Of a stretch of 38,855 nt of DNA, positions 1-8,467 are shown one piece after another (the first letter of the stretch is position 1; every line of letters begins with the position of its first letter). The DNA is from PHAA01 sp964457945. GTDB taxonomy: Bacteria; Bacillota; Syntrophomonadia; Syntrophomonadales; Syntrophomonadaceae. The DNA lies in contig CAYWFX010000035.1 in assembly GCA_964457945.1 (NCBI GenBank), forward strand, positions 1 to 38,855, written 5' to 3'. The position numbers and the translations under genes are program-made. Below the pieces are notes generated by a model. The model worked only from the letters and a program-made list of their open reading frames with translations, was not told the DNA's origin and ran no database searches.

Positions 1-18
1 ATTTAATGAGGAGGAATA

Positions 19-876
19 ATGGTGGAAATTAAAAAAATAGGAGTATTGGGTGCTGGCACCATGGGTGCGGGAATTGCTCAAGTAAGTGTTGAAGCAGGAT
101 ATAGTGTAGTTTTAATAGATGTAGTACCAGAAATAGTGGAAAAGGCAGTTAAAGGTTTAAACAAAGCATGGGCCAAAGCGGTGGAAAAAGGTAAGAAGAC
201 GACCGATGACGTGAGTAATTATAATGCTCTGCTAACCAGCAGTACAGATATTAACGATTTTAAGGATGTCGATATCGTAATCGAAGCAATTATTGAGAAC
301 ATTGACATCAAGAAAAAAGTCCAAAAACAGCTCGGCGAAATCTGTAAGCCGGAGGCTATTCTGGCTACCAATACCTCAGCTCTAAGTATTACTGAGATCG
401 CAGCAGCTACCAACCGTCCCGACAAAGTCTTAGGGATGCATTTCTTTAATCCAGTAGTCATGATGAAATTAGTGGAAGTAATTCCGGGCGCTGTAACCAC
501 CGATGATGTTGTACAGGCAGTCGTAGAAATGTCCAAGAAGATTGGCAAGGATCCAGTACCAGCTAAGGAAAGCCCTGGATTCATCGTTAACCGCATCTTG
601 GTTCCATATATTAATGAAGCTGCTATCGTTTTCCAAGAAGGAATCGCTTCAGCTGCAGAAATCGATAAGGCTATGAAACTGGGCGCAGGAATGCCTATGG
701 GCCCCTTGGCTTTGGCTGACATGGTTGGAATAGATATCGTTCTGGCAGTATGTGAATTCTTCGTAAAAGAATTTGCCGATTCCAAATACCGTCCTTCGTT
801 AGCATTCAGACAAAAAGTTCGTGCTGGACAACTAGGCATGAAGACCGGCAAAGGCTTCTACGACTATAGCAAGTAG
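19..876 (+). CDS. hbd: 3-hydroxybutyryl-CoA dehydrogenase
   Basis: This 285-residue protein should oxidise (S)-3-hydroxybutyryl-CoA to acetoacetyl-CoA with NAD(P)+ in the cytoplasm. The N-terminus carries the Rossmann dinucleotide loop GAGTMG (about residues 11-16), followed by the active-site block MHFFNP with the catalytic histidine and the PGFIVNR segment that opens the C-terminal helical domain. Length matches the short bacterial family (about 280). The ATG is preceded by GAGGAGGA, which fixes the start. It is the first visible gene of hbd-crt-thl, with gaps of 58 and 27 bp to the next genes, so they probably form one operon whose promoter lies before the window. A second copy is at 37794. 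Family assignment is firm; the physiological direction (oxidation) is inferred from context. Confidence 0.95.
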   Translation: MVEIKKIGVLGAGTMGAGIAQVSVEAGYSVVLIDVVPEIVEKAVKGLNKAWAKAVEKGKKTTDDVSNYNALLTSSTDINDFKDVDIVIEAIIENIDIKKKVQKQLGEICKPEAILATNTSALSITEIAAATNRPDKVLGMHFFNPVVMMKLVEVIPGAVTTDDVVQAVVEMSKKIGKDPVPAKESPGFIVNRILVPYINEAAIVFQEGIASAAEIDKAMKLGAGMPMGPLALADMVGIDIVLAVCEFFVKEFADSKYRPSLAFRQKVRAGQLGMKTGKGFYDYSK

Positions 877-934
877 GCAGTCCGTAAGCCATAGACGGAT
901 AATTCGAGCGACACAATGGAAGGGAGGTCAAAAT

Positions 935-1717
935 ATGGAATTCGAAAACCTCATTTTGGAAAAAGAAGATTATCTAGCCATACTCTATATTAACCGTCCC
1001 AAGGCTCTAAATGCACTTAATAAAGATACCCTGACAGAAATAAGAAGTGCAATCCAAGATTTAGCCGCAGATAAGTCGATTAAGGTAATAATTGTAACCG
1101 GTGCAGGAGATAAAGCCTTTGTGGCCGGTGCTGATATCGCTTACATGCAGCCGTTGTCAGCAGTAGAAGGGCGCGAATTCGCTGATTATGGAGAAAAGAC
1201 TATGCGCATGATAGAGCTCATTGAAAAGCCGGTCATCGCTGCTATTAAGGGATTTGCTCTGGGAGGGGGCTGTGAACTGGCTATGGCCTGTGATATAAGG
1301 TTAGCGGCTGATAATGCCCTTTTCGCTCAACCCGAGGTTGGTCTGGGGGTTATCCCCGGCTTTGGCGGCACCCAGCGTTTAGCGCGCCTAATCGGGGAAG
1401 GACGTGCTAAAGAACTAACCTATACGGCAGATACCATCAATGCTGAAGAAGCCTATCGAATTGGCCTGGTTAACCATGTTTATCCAGCTGATGAACTGAT
1501 GGATGCCGCCAGAAAGATGGCCAAGAAGATTGCTTCCAAAGCTGCTCTGGCAGTAGGATTCGCTAAGTTTGCCATCGGTAAAGGCTTACAAACTGACCTG
1601 GATACTGCTATGAGCATAGAATCGGATATGTTCGGCATGTGTTCCTCCACTTTTGATCAAAAGGAAGGTATGGGGGCATTTCTGGAAAAGAGAAAACCAT
1701 TATTCCAAGGTAAATAA
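935..1717 (+). CDS. crt: Enoyl-CoA hydratase/crotonase
   Basis: This 260-residue crotonase-fold enzyme should hydrate crotonyl-CoA to (S)-3-hydroxybutyryl-CoA. The oxyanion-hole segment KAFVAGADI is present near residues 60-68. The GGGCELAMACDIRLAA block and the second glutamate in PEVGLGVIPGFGGTQRL supply the two catalytic glutamates of the family. Length is standard. GGGAGGT precedes the ATG. It sits between hbd and thl in the same direction. A paralogue at 36968 keeps the same motifs in a cluster with a different gene order. Specificity for C4 rather than longer acyl chains is inferred from the neighbours. Confidence 0.94.
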   Translation: MEFENLILEKEDYLAILYINRPKALNALNKDTLTEIRSAIQDLAADKSIKVIIVTGAGDKAFVAGADIAYMQPLSAVEGREFADYGEKTMRMIELIEKPVIAAIKGFALGGGCELAMACDIRLAADNALFAQPEVGLGVIPGFGGTQRLARLIGEGRAKELTYTADTINAEEAYRIGLVNHVYPADELMDAARKMAKKIASKAALAVGFAKFAIGKGLQTDLDTAMSIESDMFGMCSSTFDQKEGMGAFLEKRKPLFQGK

Positions 1718-1744
1718 AAAATATTTATAAGGGGGATATTTCAA

Positions 1745-2956
1745 ATGATGAAAGAGATTCAAGACGTTGTTATAGTAGGTGCATGTAGAACACCTATCGC
1801 CAGATTTCAAGGCACTCTCAAAGATGTACAGGCTATAGAACTAGCCGTCACAGTAGCCAAAGAAGCTATAAAAAGAGCGGGTGTAGCTGCAGATACTATT
1901 GACGAAATAGTAATGGGTGAAGTATATCCTCATATGCAGGGATCACTGCCTGCCCGCCAGGTTGCTATGGCAGCTGGTCTACCGGTCAGAAGTAATGCTT
2001 GTAACGTTAACCAGAACTGCGCCTCCGGAATGCGCGCTCTGGACATAGCCATTCATAATGTTCAACTGGGCAAAACCGATATTAGTTTGGTTGTAGGTGT
2101 AGAAAGCATGACCAATGCTCCTTATATGCTTCCCAAGGCTAGAATGGGATATCGCATGGGCCCCGGAAAAGTTGAGGATGCCATGCTCCATGACGGTCTG
2201 GTGGATCGTTTGGTACCTGGCCACATGGGCATGACTGCTGAAAATATTGCTGAGAAATACGGCATTACCCGTTTAGAGTGTGATGAACTGGCTCTGTTGA
2301 GTCATCAACGCGCTACCCGGGCTACCCAGGATGGAACTTTTACGCGGGAAATAGTCCCAGTCGAACTCAAGTCCAAAAAGGGTATCAAATTATTTGAAAA
2401 AGATGAGCATATGATTGCCGATGCTAGTGTTGAATCAATGGCCAAATTGCCGGCAGCATTCAAAAAGGATGGAGTAGTTACGGCTGCTAATGCATCCGGA
2501 GTTAATGATGCTGCCGCTGCTGTGGTAATCATGTCCAAAGCTAAGGCTCTGGAATTAGGTTTAAAACCGTTAATGAAACTGGTCAACATCTGCGCGGAAG
2601 GCGTAGCTCCCGAAGTTATGGGTCTGGGTCCGGCAGTTGTCATTCCCAAATGCTTGAATCAAGCGGGCATGAAATATGAGGACGTGGAATACTGGGAAAT
2701 CAACGAAGCCTTTGCTTCACAGTTTATCGGTGTTGGCAGAATGCTCAAAGAAGACTTTGGCATCGACATGGATCTGAGCAAGGTTAATGTCAACGGCTCC
2801 GGTATTGGCCTAGGCCATCCGGTAGGATGCACCGCTTTACGTATAGTAGTATCTTTGTACTATGAGCTAGAGAAACAAGGTAAGACCGTTGGTGGAGCTT
2901 CACTATGTGTGGGTGGCGGACCAGCGCTGTGTTCCTTATGGACTAGGGATATATAG
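1745..2956 (+). CDS. thl: Acetyl-CoA C-acetyltransferase (thiolase)
   Basis: This 403-residue thiolase should cleave acetoacetyl-CoA with CoA into two acetyl-CoA. The acylated cysteine lies in NQNCASGMRAL near residue 92. The family blocks NEAFA, NGSGIGLGHPVGCTALR (catalytic histidine) and CVGGGPALC (second cysteine) are all present near the C-terminus. GGGGGAT precedes two adjacent ATG codons, so the start could be either; the first is used here. It is the last gene before a terminator at 2981. Reversibility means it could also act in polyhydroxybutyrate synthesis, since a PHA cluster lies 10 kb downstream. Confidence 0.94.
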   Translation: MMKEIQDVVIVGACRTPIARFQGTLKDVQAIELAVTVAKEAIKRAGVAADTIDEIVMGEVYPHMQGSLPARQVAMAAGLPVRSNACNVNQNCASGMRALDIAIHNVQLGKTDISLVVGVESMTNAPYMLPKARMGYRMGPGKVEDAMLHDGLVDRLVPGHMGMTAENIAEKYGITRLECDELALLSHQRATRATQDGTFTREIVPVELKSKKGIKLFEKDEHMIADASVESMAKLPAAFKKDGVVTAANASGVNDAAAAVVIMSKAKALELGLKPLMKLVNICAEGVAPEVMGLGPAVVIPKCLNQAGMKYEDVEYWEINEAFASQFIGVGRMLKEDFGIDMDLSKVNVNGSGIGLGHPVGCTALRIVVSLYYELEKQGKTVGGASLCVGGGPALCSLWTRDI

Positions 2957-2980
2957 AGCCTCCTCTCTATTATCATATTT

Positions 2981-3017
2981 TAGGTGATGGTTTTCATAGG
3001 CCATCACCTAGCTCTTT
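2981..3017 (+). terminator. Intrinsic terminator after thl
   Basis: A perfect 10-bp stem, TAGGTGATGG paired with CCATCACCTA, has a 10-nt loop and is followed by a short T-rich run. It closes the hbd-crt-thl unit. The same stem core recurs in the terminator at 6293. Confidence 0.75.
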
Positions 3018-3072
3018 TGAAAAAAAGGTGAAACCTAAAAATATAAATATTCGAATTGGAGGAAATAAAAAC

Positions 3073-4908
3073 ATGGCTGCTAATTTTGCGGTAAATAATA
3101 TTAGAGATTTTGAGTTTATTATTCAAGAATGGCTTCCTACTGAGGGAGTCTTTAACTATCCACAGTTTGCTGACTATTATTCTAAAGATGATATCAAATC
3201 AGTTTTAGGGCCTATCCTGAAGATGTGCAAGGAAGTAATCGAGCCGACCAACGACGATGGCGAAAATAACCCGATTGTTTTTGCTGACGGCAAGGTAACT
3301 ACTCCGGCCAGCTTCGGACCCCTTTTTCACAAATTACAGAGTGAAGGCTGGGGAACCAGCAATATTGACAATTCGGAAGATGCTATGGTACTGCCGGAAA
3401 TGCTATATGCCGCGGTTTGGGAACTGATTTGTTCTGCCAATCCGGCCTTTATGCCCTATGTGTTGTTGACCAGTGGGGCGGCTGATCTGATTCAGAGCTT
3501 TGGCGATGATAAATTGAAAGCCATGTTCCTGCCCAAGATGATGGACGGAACCTGGGCTGGAACTATGTGTCTGACTGAGCCCAGCGCCGGATCTGATGTA
3601 GGCGATATTCTTTCCAAGGCTTTTCCGACCGACGATCCCCGGATATTCAAGATCAAAGGTAATAAGATATTCATAACTGGTGGAGATAATGATTTTACGG
3701 AAAATATCATCCACCTTTACCTGGCCCGTGTAGAAGGTTCCAAGCAAGGCACGAGCGGCATCTCTCTGTTCGTGGTTCCAAAATTCTGGGTTAACGAAGA
3801 TGGCAGCTTTGAAGACAACGATTTCCAGACCACCGGCGTAGAACATAAAATGGGCATGCATGGTTCTGTTACTGCCTCTCTGGCTGCAGGTGAAAACGGC
3901 AACTGTCGCGGTTGGCTGCTGGGTATAGACCCACGTGAAAACGGAGGCAAGGGCGAAGGAATGCCCCAGATGTTCCAGATGATGAATCTGGCCCGCATGG
4001 AAACCGGCCATATGGCTCTGTCCTGCATCATCAACGCATATGCCAATGCCCGCGATAATGCCAAGGAAAGAGTTCAGGGCCGCCTATTGACCGATCCCAG
4101 AGGTAATCGGGTTGCAATTATCAACCATGAAGATATTAAGCGGACCTTGCTAATGGGCAAAGCCCACATTGAAGCTATTAGAGCTATGATGTACAGAGTT
4201 TATCTGGCTTTTGACCAGAGGCATCGCGATCCAGATCCGGCAGTAAGAAAAGCAGCCAGCGACCTTATTGAAATGACCACTCCACTTTGCAAGGCCTATC
4301 CCTCTGATGAAGGTTGGTGGCTAATTGGGGAAGCAATCCAAACCTATGGCGGCTATGGCTTCTGCTCAGAATATCCCTGCGGACAGCTTGCTACCGACAT
4401 GAAGATCTATTCCATCTGGGAAGGCACCAACTTTATACAGTCCCTGGATCTGGTGGGCCGCAAGATGAACATGAAGGGCGGCTCTGTATTTGGCGCTTTC
4501 ATCCAGGAAATTGTTGATTTTTGTGCAGCCAATAAAGGCAATGCGACCTTTACCAAGGAATTTGCCAACATGGACAAAGCCCTACAGGCTTACCAGGAAA
4601 TGCTGAAGACGGTCGCTGAAAATGCCAAGACCAATATGAGCATGATTGCAGTTTATTCCCGCCGAATCCTGACCGCTACTGCACAGCTATTCTGTGGCCG
4701 CCAGATCCTGGATCAGGGTTTGTTAGCTGATAAGAGAGCTAAAGAAGTGGGAGCGGAGCACTATGATTACAAGTTCTACAGCGGCAAAGTAGCCACCGCC
4801 AAGTATTACGTGCGCAATGTTGTTCCTAATGTATGGGCTGTTGCTGAGATCGTGATGGATGGTGATACCTCATCCATTGATATCGAAATTGATTCTTTTG
4901 AATACTAG
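3073..4908 (+). CDS. Acyl-CoA dehydrogenase, long form with C-terminal extension
   Basis: This 611-residue flavoprotein should oxidise butyryl-CoA or a related acyl-CoA to the enoyl-CoA, passing electrons to ETF. The FAD/substrate block MCLTEPSAGSDVG is near residue 160, and the catalytic glutamate is in IWEGTNFIQ (Glu450). About 120 residues follow the usual end of the domain, matching the 590-620-residue ACAD subfamily with an extra C-terminal domain; classic butyryl-CoA dehydrogenases have about 380. The ATG at 3073 has GGAGG in front; an in-frame GTG at 3028 is less likely. The CoA-transferase starts 22 bp downstream, suggesting co-transcription. Chain-length specificity cannot be read from sequence. 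Confidence 0.9.
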   Translation: MAANFAVNNIRDFEFIIQEWLPTEGVFNYPQFADYYSKDDIKSVLGPILKMCKEVIEPTNDDGENNPIVFADGKVTTPASFGPLFHKLQSEGWGTSNIDNSEDAMVLPEMLYAAVWELICSANPAFMPYVLLTSGAADLIQSFGDDKLKAMFLPKMMDGTWAGTMCLTEPSAGSDVGDILSKAFPTDDPRIFKIKGNKIFITGGDNDFTENIIHLYLARVEGSKQGTSGISLFVVPKFWVNEDGSFEDNDFQTTGVEHKMGMHGSVTASLAAGENGNCRGWLLGIDPRENGGKGEGMPQMFQMMNLARMETGHMALSCIINAYANARDNAKERVQGRLLTDPRGNRVAIINHEDIKRTLLMGKAHIEAIRAMMYRVYLAFDQRHRDPDPAVRKAASDLIEMTTPLCKAYPSDEGWWLIGEAIQTYGGYGFCSEYPCGQLATDMKIYSIWEGTNFIQSLDLVGRKMNMKGGSVFGAFIQEIVDFCAANKGNATFTKEFANMDKALQAYQEMLKTVAENAKTNMSMIAVYSRRILTATAQLFCGRQILDQGLLADKRAKEVGAEHYDYKFYSGKVATAKYYVRNVVPNVWAVAEIVMDGDTSSIDIEIDSFEY

Positions 4909-4930
4909 GAGATAAAGGAGGAGCTTATTT

Positions 4931-6274
4931 GTGGATCACAGTGCAGAATACCAGCGCAAATTAGTACCCGTTGACGAGGCCATGAAAGTGGTTAAATCAG
5001 GCGATCTAGTTCACTACGGCGAGTTTGTCATGAATTCCGCGTACTTGGATGCGGCTCTGGCCAAGCGGATTGATGAGCTTTCCAATCTGAATATTCGGAC
5101 AACTACCTGCCCGTTTCCGCCCAAAGCGGTTCTGGCTGACCCCGAGAGAAAACATGTTATATATAACGATATTCACATGAGTGGTGCCAGCCGCAAATTA
5201 CATGATAAGAATCTATGTAACTATGTGCCCTTGACTTATCATGAAGGCAACAGCTTTTATGATCGTGGTTATGTTGACCCGGATGTAGCCTTGATTAAGG
5301 TTGCACCGATGGATAAACATGGTTATTTCAATTTTGGAACCTCCGTTTCATTTACTCCTAACTTCTGCGATGCGGCCAAAATTGTTATTGCCGAAGTGAA
5401 TAGCACTGTACCGATTTGTTTGGGTGGCAACCGGGAGTCCATTCATATCTCCGAAATTGATTACATCGTGGAAGGCGATAATCAGCCTATGATTCAGCTT
5501 CCGGATGTACCTGTAACTGATATTGATAAAAAAATTGCCTCTATCGTTATGGAAGAAATAGAGGACGGGGCCTGTCTGCAGTTGGGGATCGGAGGTATGC
5601 CCAACGTGGTAGGTGCTATGATAGCCCAGTCGGATTTAAAGGATCTGGGTGTACACACGGAAATGATGTGCGACTCATTTGTCGATATGTATGAAGCCGG
5701 GCGAATTACCGGTAAGCATAAACAGTTGGACAAACGCAAGATGGTCTATACCTTCGCTATGGGAACCAACAAGCTATACGACTTCCTGGATGGTAATCCC
5801 TGCTGTGCTATCTATCCGGTAGAGTATACCAACCATCCCAAAGTGATAAGCCAGAATAACAAGGTTATCGGCATTAATAATGCTATCGAGGTAGACCTGT
5901 ATGGGCAAGTTGCTTCTGAGTCTTCTGGAATCAGACATATCTCCGGAACTGGCGGACAGTTGGATTTTATCACGGGGTCTTATGATTCTGTAGGAGGCAA
6001 AGGCTTGATCTGTCTGACCTCTACATTCACTGATAAGCAAGGCAATCTGAAATCCAGAATTCGGCCTATTTTAACCCCAGGAGCAATTGTTACCGTACCC
6101 CGCAGCATCAATTTCTATGTAGTTACCGAGTATGGTGTTGCTATGCTAAAATCCAAATCAACCTGGCAGAGAGCAGAAGCATTGATCAACATTGCCCATC
6201 CTGACCTGCGGGATGAGTTGATCAAAGAAGCTGACCAGATGAATATCTGGGTTAGAAGCAATAAAATAATTTAA
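4931..6274 (+). CDS. Acetyl-CoA hydrolase/transferase family CoA-transferase
   Basis: This 447-residue protein belongs to the acetyl-CoA hydrolase / 4-hydroxybutyrate CoA-transferase family, which moves CoA between acyl donors through a glutamyl-CoA intermediate. The LQLGIGGMPN loop and the GVHTEM block carrying the likely catalytic glutamate are present, followed by MGTNKLYDF and a conserved ISGTGGQLDF segment. The start is GTG behind AAGGAGGAG. Directly after the acyl-CoA dehydrogenase, it would let acetyl-CoA activate butyrate to butyryl-CoA without ATP. The alternative is a 4-hydroxybutyrate or propionate CoA-transferase; the exact acid is inferred, not seen. Confidence 0.88.
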   Translation: MDHSAEYQRKLVPVDEAMKVVKSGDLVHYGEFVMNSAYLDAALAKRIDELSNLNIRTTTCPFPPKAVLADPERKHVIYNDIHMSGASRKLHDKNLCNYVPLTYHEGNSFYDRGYVDPDVALIKVAPMDKHGYFNFGTSVSFTPNFCDAAKIVIAEVNSTVPICLGGNRESIHISEIDYIVEGDNQPMIQLPDVPVTDIDKKIASIVMEEIEDGACLQLGIGGMPNVVGAMIAQSDLKDLGVHTEMMCDSFVDMYEAGRITGKHKQLDKRKMVYTFAMGTNKLYDFLDGNPCCAIYPVEYTNHPKVISQNNKVIGINNAIEVDLYGQVASESSGIRHISGTGGQLDFITGSYDSVGGKGLICLTSTFTDKQGNLKSRIRPILTPGAIVTVPRSINFYVVTEYGVAMLKSKSTWQRAEALINIAHPDLRDELIKEADQMNIWVRSNKII

Positions 6275-6292
6275 GGATTAGGGCTAAACGTA

Positions 6293-6338
6293 ATAATAGG
6301 CTGGGGTGATGGTGTTTGACCATCACCCGCCTATTACC
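6293..6338 (+). terminator. Intrinsic terminator after the CoA-transferase
   Basis: A two-part stem pairs AATAGGC with GCCTATT on the outside and GGGTGATGGT with CCATCACCC on the inside, around a short loop, followed by ACCTTATT. It probably ends the acd-CoA-transferase transcript. Confidence 0.75.
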
Positions 6339-6391
6339 TTATTAAATAGCAAAAGCGAAGGTTTAGCCATTGCATAATAGGAGGTATCTGT

Positions 6392-6625
6392 GTGGAAAAT
6401 ATTCAAATACTGGAAAGACTGGTTAGTATAAAAAGTAATGCTCATGAAAGAGCCAGCCAAGAATCAAAGGGACATCCTGAACGTAAACAGGAGATGAAAG
6501 CGTTTATTCTTGAAAAGGGAATTGAGCAGCTTATCATAGAAATCCAAAACAGCCTTTTGGCAGAATACCAAACCACCAATACTATCTTAGTTTATAAAAG
6601 GGGTTTTTCATCACAGGCCAGTTAG
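6392..6625 (+). CDS. Small hypothetical protein (77 aa)
   Basis: This short reading frame opens with GTG behind a strong AGGAGG at good spacing, and lies just after the terminator at 6293. The protein is hydrophilic and lysine/glutamate-rich with a predicted helical middle and no membrane segment or cysteine. No family is recognised. It is probably transcribed separately or by read-through from the CoA-transferase. The strong ribosome site is the main reason to believe it. Confidence 0.5.
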   Translation: MENIQILERLVSIKSNAHERASQESKGHPERKQEMKAFILEKGIEQLIIEIQNSLLAEYQTTNTILVYKRGFSSQAS

Positions 6626-7013
6626 TTTTATTTAATTTATTAGATGGTATATAAACTGAAAGTAAGCAGTAGTAGTACCATAAGGGTGCAAGCTAGCAGC
6701 GTTCAAATTGGCGCATCTTAGTACCCTCATCTGCCTTGCTTTTTAGTGTAATAGGGTTGAAGCTTCTCAAAAATGTCAGAACCCAAAAAGTGAATGGTAT
6801 CATCAAATGCAGATTGCGGGTTATAAAATCATCGCAGGATGCTTAGCTGTCCACTTCTCGCACGATTAACAATATCTAGGTATGCCTCCCGATAAATATC
6901 CTTTCTTTTACATTTTACCAACCATAAATTTACAAAACAATATCCTCCGCTTAAACCTTGTTTTACAGTGGATATGTACAATAGGTATATAGACATTTAG
7001 GAGGGATATTTGT
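6626..7013. other. Gap with a possible decayed minus-strand coding remnant
   Basis: On the minus strand from 6996 to 6727 there are 90 in-frame codons with a single internal TGA (6829-6831). The inferred peptide after 6912 looks protein-like (for example KDIYREAYLDIVNRARSGQ, and beyond the stop DDTIHFLGSDIFEKLQPYY). There is no ribosome binding site, so this is at most a remnant of an unrecognised gene. The right part of the gap also holds the plus-strand promoter described at 6907. Confidence 0.3.
6907..6991 (+). promoter_or_regulatory. Phased TTTACA repeats and promoter before the 59-aa protein
   Basis: TTTACA occurs at 6907, 6929 and 6962, all spaced by multiples of 11 bp. The last can serve as -35, with TATATA at 6986 as -10 (18-bp spacer). 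The 11-bp phasing of TTTACA-like boxes resembles the PhoP-binding Pho boxes of Bacillus. Activity is inferred. Confidence 0.4.
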
Positions 7014-7193
7014 ATGGAAATGAGAAATCATAAGATAAACGCTATTTTGCTTATCTTGGGTTTAATTATAGTAACTCTCTTTATACTGGCCAACATTAAA
7101 CCCAGATACATTGATTCAGCAGCGACCATATCCACATTTTCCGACCTAGCTTTATCATCACAGCAATTTACATTCAATTTACATGAACTATAG
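7014..7193 (+). CDS. Small single-pass membrane protein (59 aa)
   Basis: ATG follows AGGAGGG at ideal spacing. The peptide has a short charged N-terminus (MEMRNHK), one strong transmembrane segment (INAILLILGLIIVTLFILAN) and a hydrophilic tail of about 30 residues rich in serine. No family is recognised. It lies immediately before pstS, and the Pho-type boxes for pstS overlap its last codons, so it may be part of the phosphate-starvation response. The small size leaves some doubt. Confidence 0.5.
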   Translation: MEMRNHKINAILLILGLIIVTLFILANIKPRYIDSAATISTFSDLALSSQQFTFNLHEL

Positions 7194-7206
7194 CTTAATT
7201 TTATGT
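7167..7206 (+). promoter_or_regulatory. Pho-box-like repeats and pstS promoter
   Basis: TTTACA at 7167 and again at 7178 are exactly 11 bp apart. The second has TTATGT at 7201 at a 17-bp spacing, so it can be the -35 of a PhoP-activated promoter for pstS. Further TTAACT/TTAACA copies lie at 7235 and 7243. The Bacillus PHO box is a set of TTAACA-like hexamers at 11-bp period; equivalence here is inferred. Confidence 0.5.
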
Positions 7207-7287
7207 CTCAAATGTTAAGACTTTACAATTAGGTGTTAACTTGTTAACAGATCGTTTGATACGATAAAAAAAGGAGGAATATTTAGA

Positions 7288-8154
7288 ATGAAGTTTCAGA
7301 AAGTAAGCAGAATTACCAGTTTCCTACTACTCGGTTTGTTGCTGTTGGGGGCAGCATTTGCATCCGGCTGTAGTAAAAAAGAGGCTGCAGCTCCGAATCC
7401 AGCTCCTAGTACTGCTCTTACAGGCACCTTAACTATTGCGGGTTCCACTTCGGTGCAGCCTTTTAGTGAAGTTTTGGCTGAGAAATTCATGGCGAAAAAC
7501 AAAGAAGTTAAGATTAATGTTCAGGGTGGAGGTACCGCTGTAGGAATCGAAGCAGCCATTTCCGGAGCTGCTGGAATTGGTTCAGCTTCCCGTGCACTGA
7601 ATGCAGATGAGAAAACCAAACTAAAGGATACTACTATATGTTTGGATGGAATTGCTATTGTGGTTCATCCTTCTAATACTGTAAAAGCACTTAAAAATGA
7701 AGATATCATGAATATTTACTTGGGCAACATCAAAAACTGGAAAGAAATTGGTGGATCAGATGCTCCAATAACAGTAGTATCCAGGGAAGACGGCTCTGGA
7801 ACCAGAGAGGCTTTCACCACACTGGTTATGAGTAAAAAGGATATTTTAAAAACTGCCATTATTCAGAACTCTACGGGTGCGGTAAGAACTACCGTTGCCG
7901 GTGATAAGAACTCTATAGGCTATATTTCTCTTGCCGATGTTAACAAGGATGTTAAGGCTTTAAATGTAGACGGAATTGAAGCTTCGGTTGCCAATGTACT
8001 AAACGGAACTTATAAACTGCAGAGACCTTTTCTTTATGTAACCAAAGAAGCACCTACCGGCTTAGCCAAGGCATTTATTGATTTCGTCTTAAGCTCGGAA
8101 GGACAGCAAATATTAGTAGATAACAAAGCAGTTAGTACAATATTAAAGAAATAA
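7288..8154 (+). CDS. pstS: Phosphate-binding lipoprotein PstS
   Basis: This 288-residue lipoprotein captures phosphate outside the membrane for the Pst ABC transporter. It has a lysine-containing N-terminus, a hydrophobic stretch and a lipobox ending at Cys28 (FASGC). The mature part begins with the phosphate-loop pattern TIAGSTSVQPFSE and includes SREDGSGTREAF, both typical of PstS ligand contacts. GGAGGA precedes the ATG. It is followed by a hairpin, a terminator and then a separate promoter for pstCAB, so pstS can be expressed at a different level from the rest of the system. Confidence 0.94.
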   Translation: MKFQKVSRITSFLLLGLLLLGAAFASGCSKKEAAAPNPAPSTALTGTLTIAGSTSVQPFSEVLAEKFMAKNKEVKINVQGGGTAVGIEAAISGAAGIGSASRALNADEKTKLKDTTICLDGIAIVVHPSNTVKALKNEDIMNIYLGNIKNWKEIGGSDAPITVVSREDGSGTREAFTTLVMSKKDILKTAIIQNSTGAVRTTVAGDKNSIGYISLADVNKDVKALNVDGIEASVANVLNGTYKLQRPFLYVTKEAPTGLAKAFIDFVLSSEGQQILVDNKAVSTILKK

Positions 8155-8225
8155 GAAGTTAACAATTAAAGCATGATCCGGAACCGGGCCGTGTCTTTAA
8201 TAGAATTAGATATGATACCTTCAAG

Positions 8226-8316
8226 CTGCTGAGACTGCTTCCGAACAGCAGGGAGGCCTAATTCCCCCCTAAACCTAACCCGCGCCGTACAACGGTGGCG
8301 GGTTTTCCCTTGTTTT
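8226..8316 (+). terminator. Hairpin and intrinsic terminator between pstS and pstC
   Basis: A 6-bp stem CTGCTG/CAGCAG (8226-8251) is followed by a second stem, CCCGCGCC with GGTGGCGGG (8279-8302), and then TTTTCCCTTGTTTT. The second is a good rho-independent terminator; the first may protect the 3' end of pstS mRNA. Confidence 0.7.
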
Positions 8317-8334
8317 GCTTCCGACCTATATCCA

Positions 8335-8374
8335 TTTACAATTCCTTTACAATAGCTATACGTAAACTTAATAA
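8335..8374 (+). promoter_or_regulatory. Pho-box-like repeats and pstC promoter
   Basis: TTTACA at 8335 and 8346 are 11 bp apart, and a weaker third repeat TATACG is at 8357. TTTACA at 8346 with TAATAA at 8369 forms a promoter with exactly 17-bp spacing. This is the clearest of the three Pho-type arrays in the window. Confidence 0.55.
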
Positions 8375-8467
8375 ATCAAGCTTAGCTGTTTAACAATTGA
8401 GTGTTATCTTCAATACAGAGATAATTACCTTCGAAAATGGACAATCAAAGCAGGAGGATTTATTGCA

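Noticed and set aside
6660..6760. tRNA-like GTTCAAAT in the gap after the 77-residue gene
   Set aside because: No acceptor stem or anticodon arm can be drawn around it.
8226..8262. TPP-riboswitch-like CTGAGA phrase between pstS and pstC
   Set aside because: The other conserved TPP blocks are missing and no thiamine gene follows; it is a plain hairpin before a terminator.
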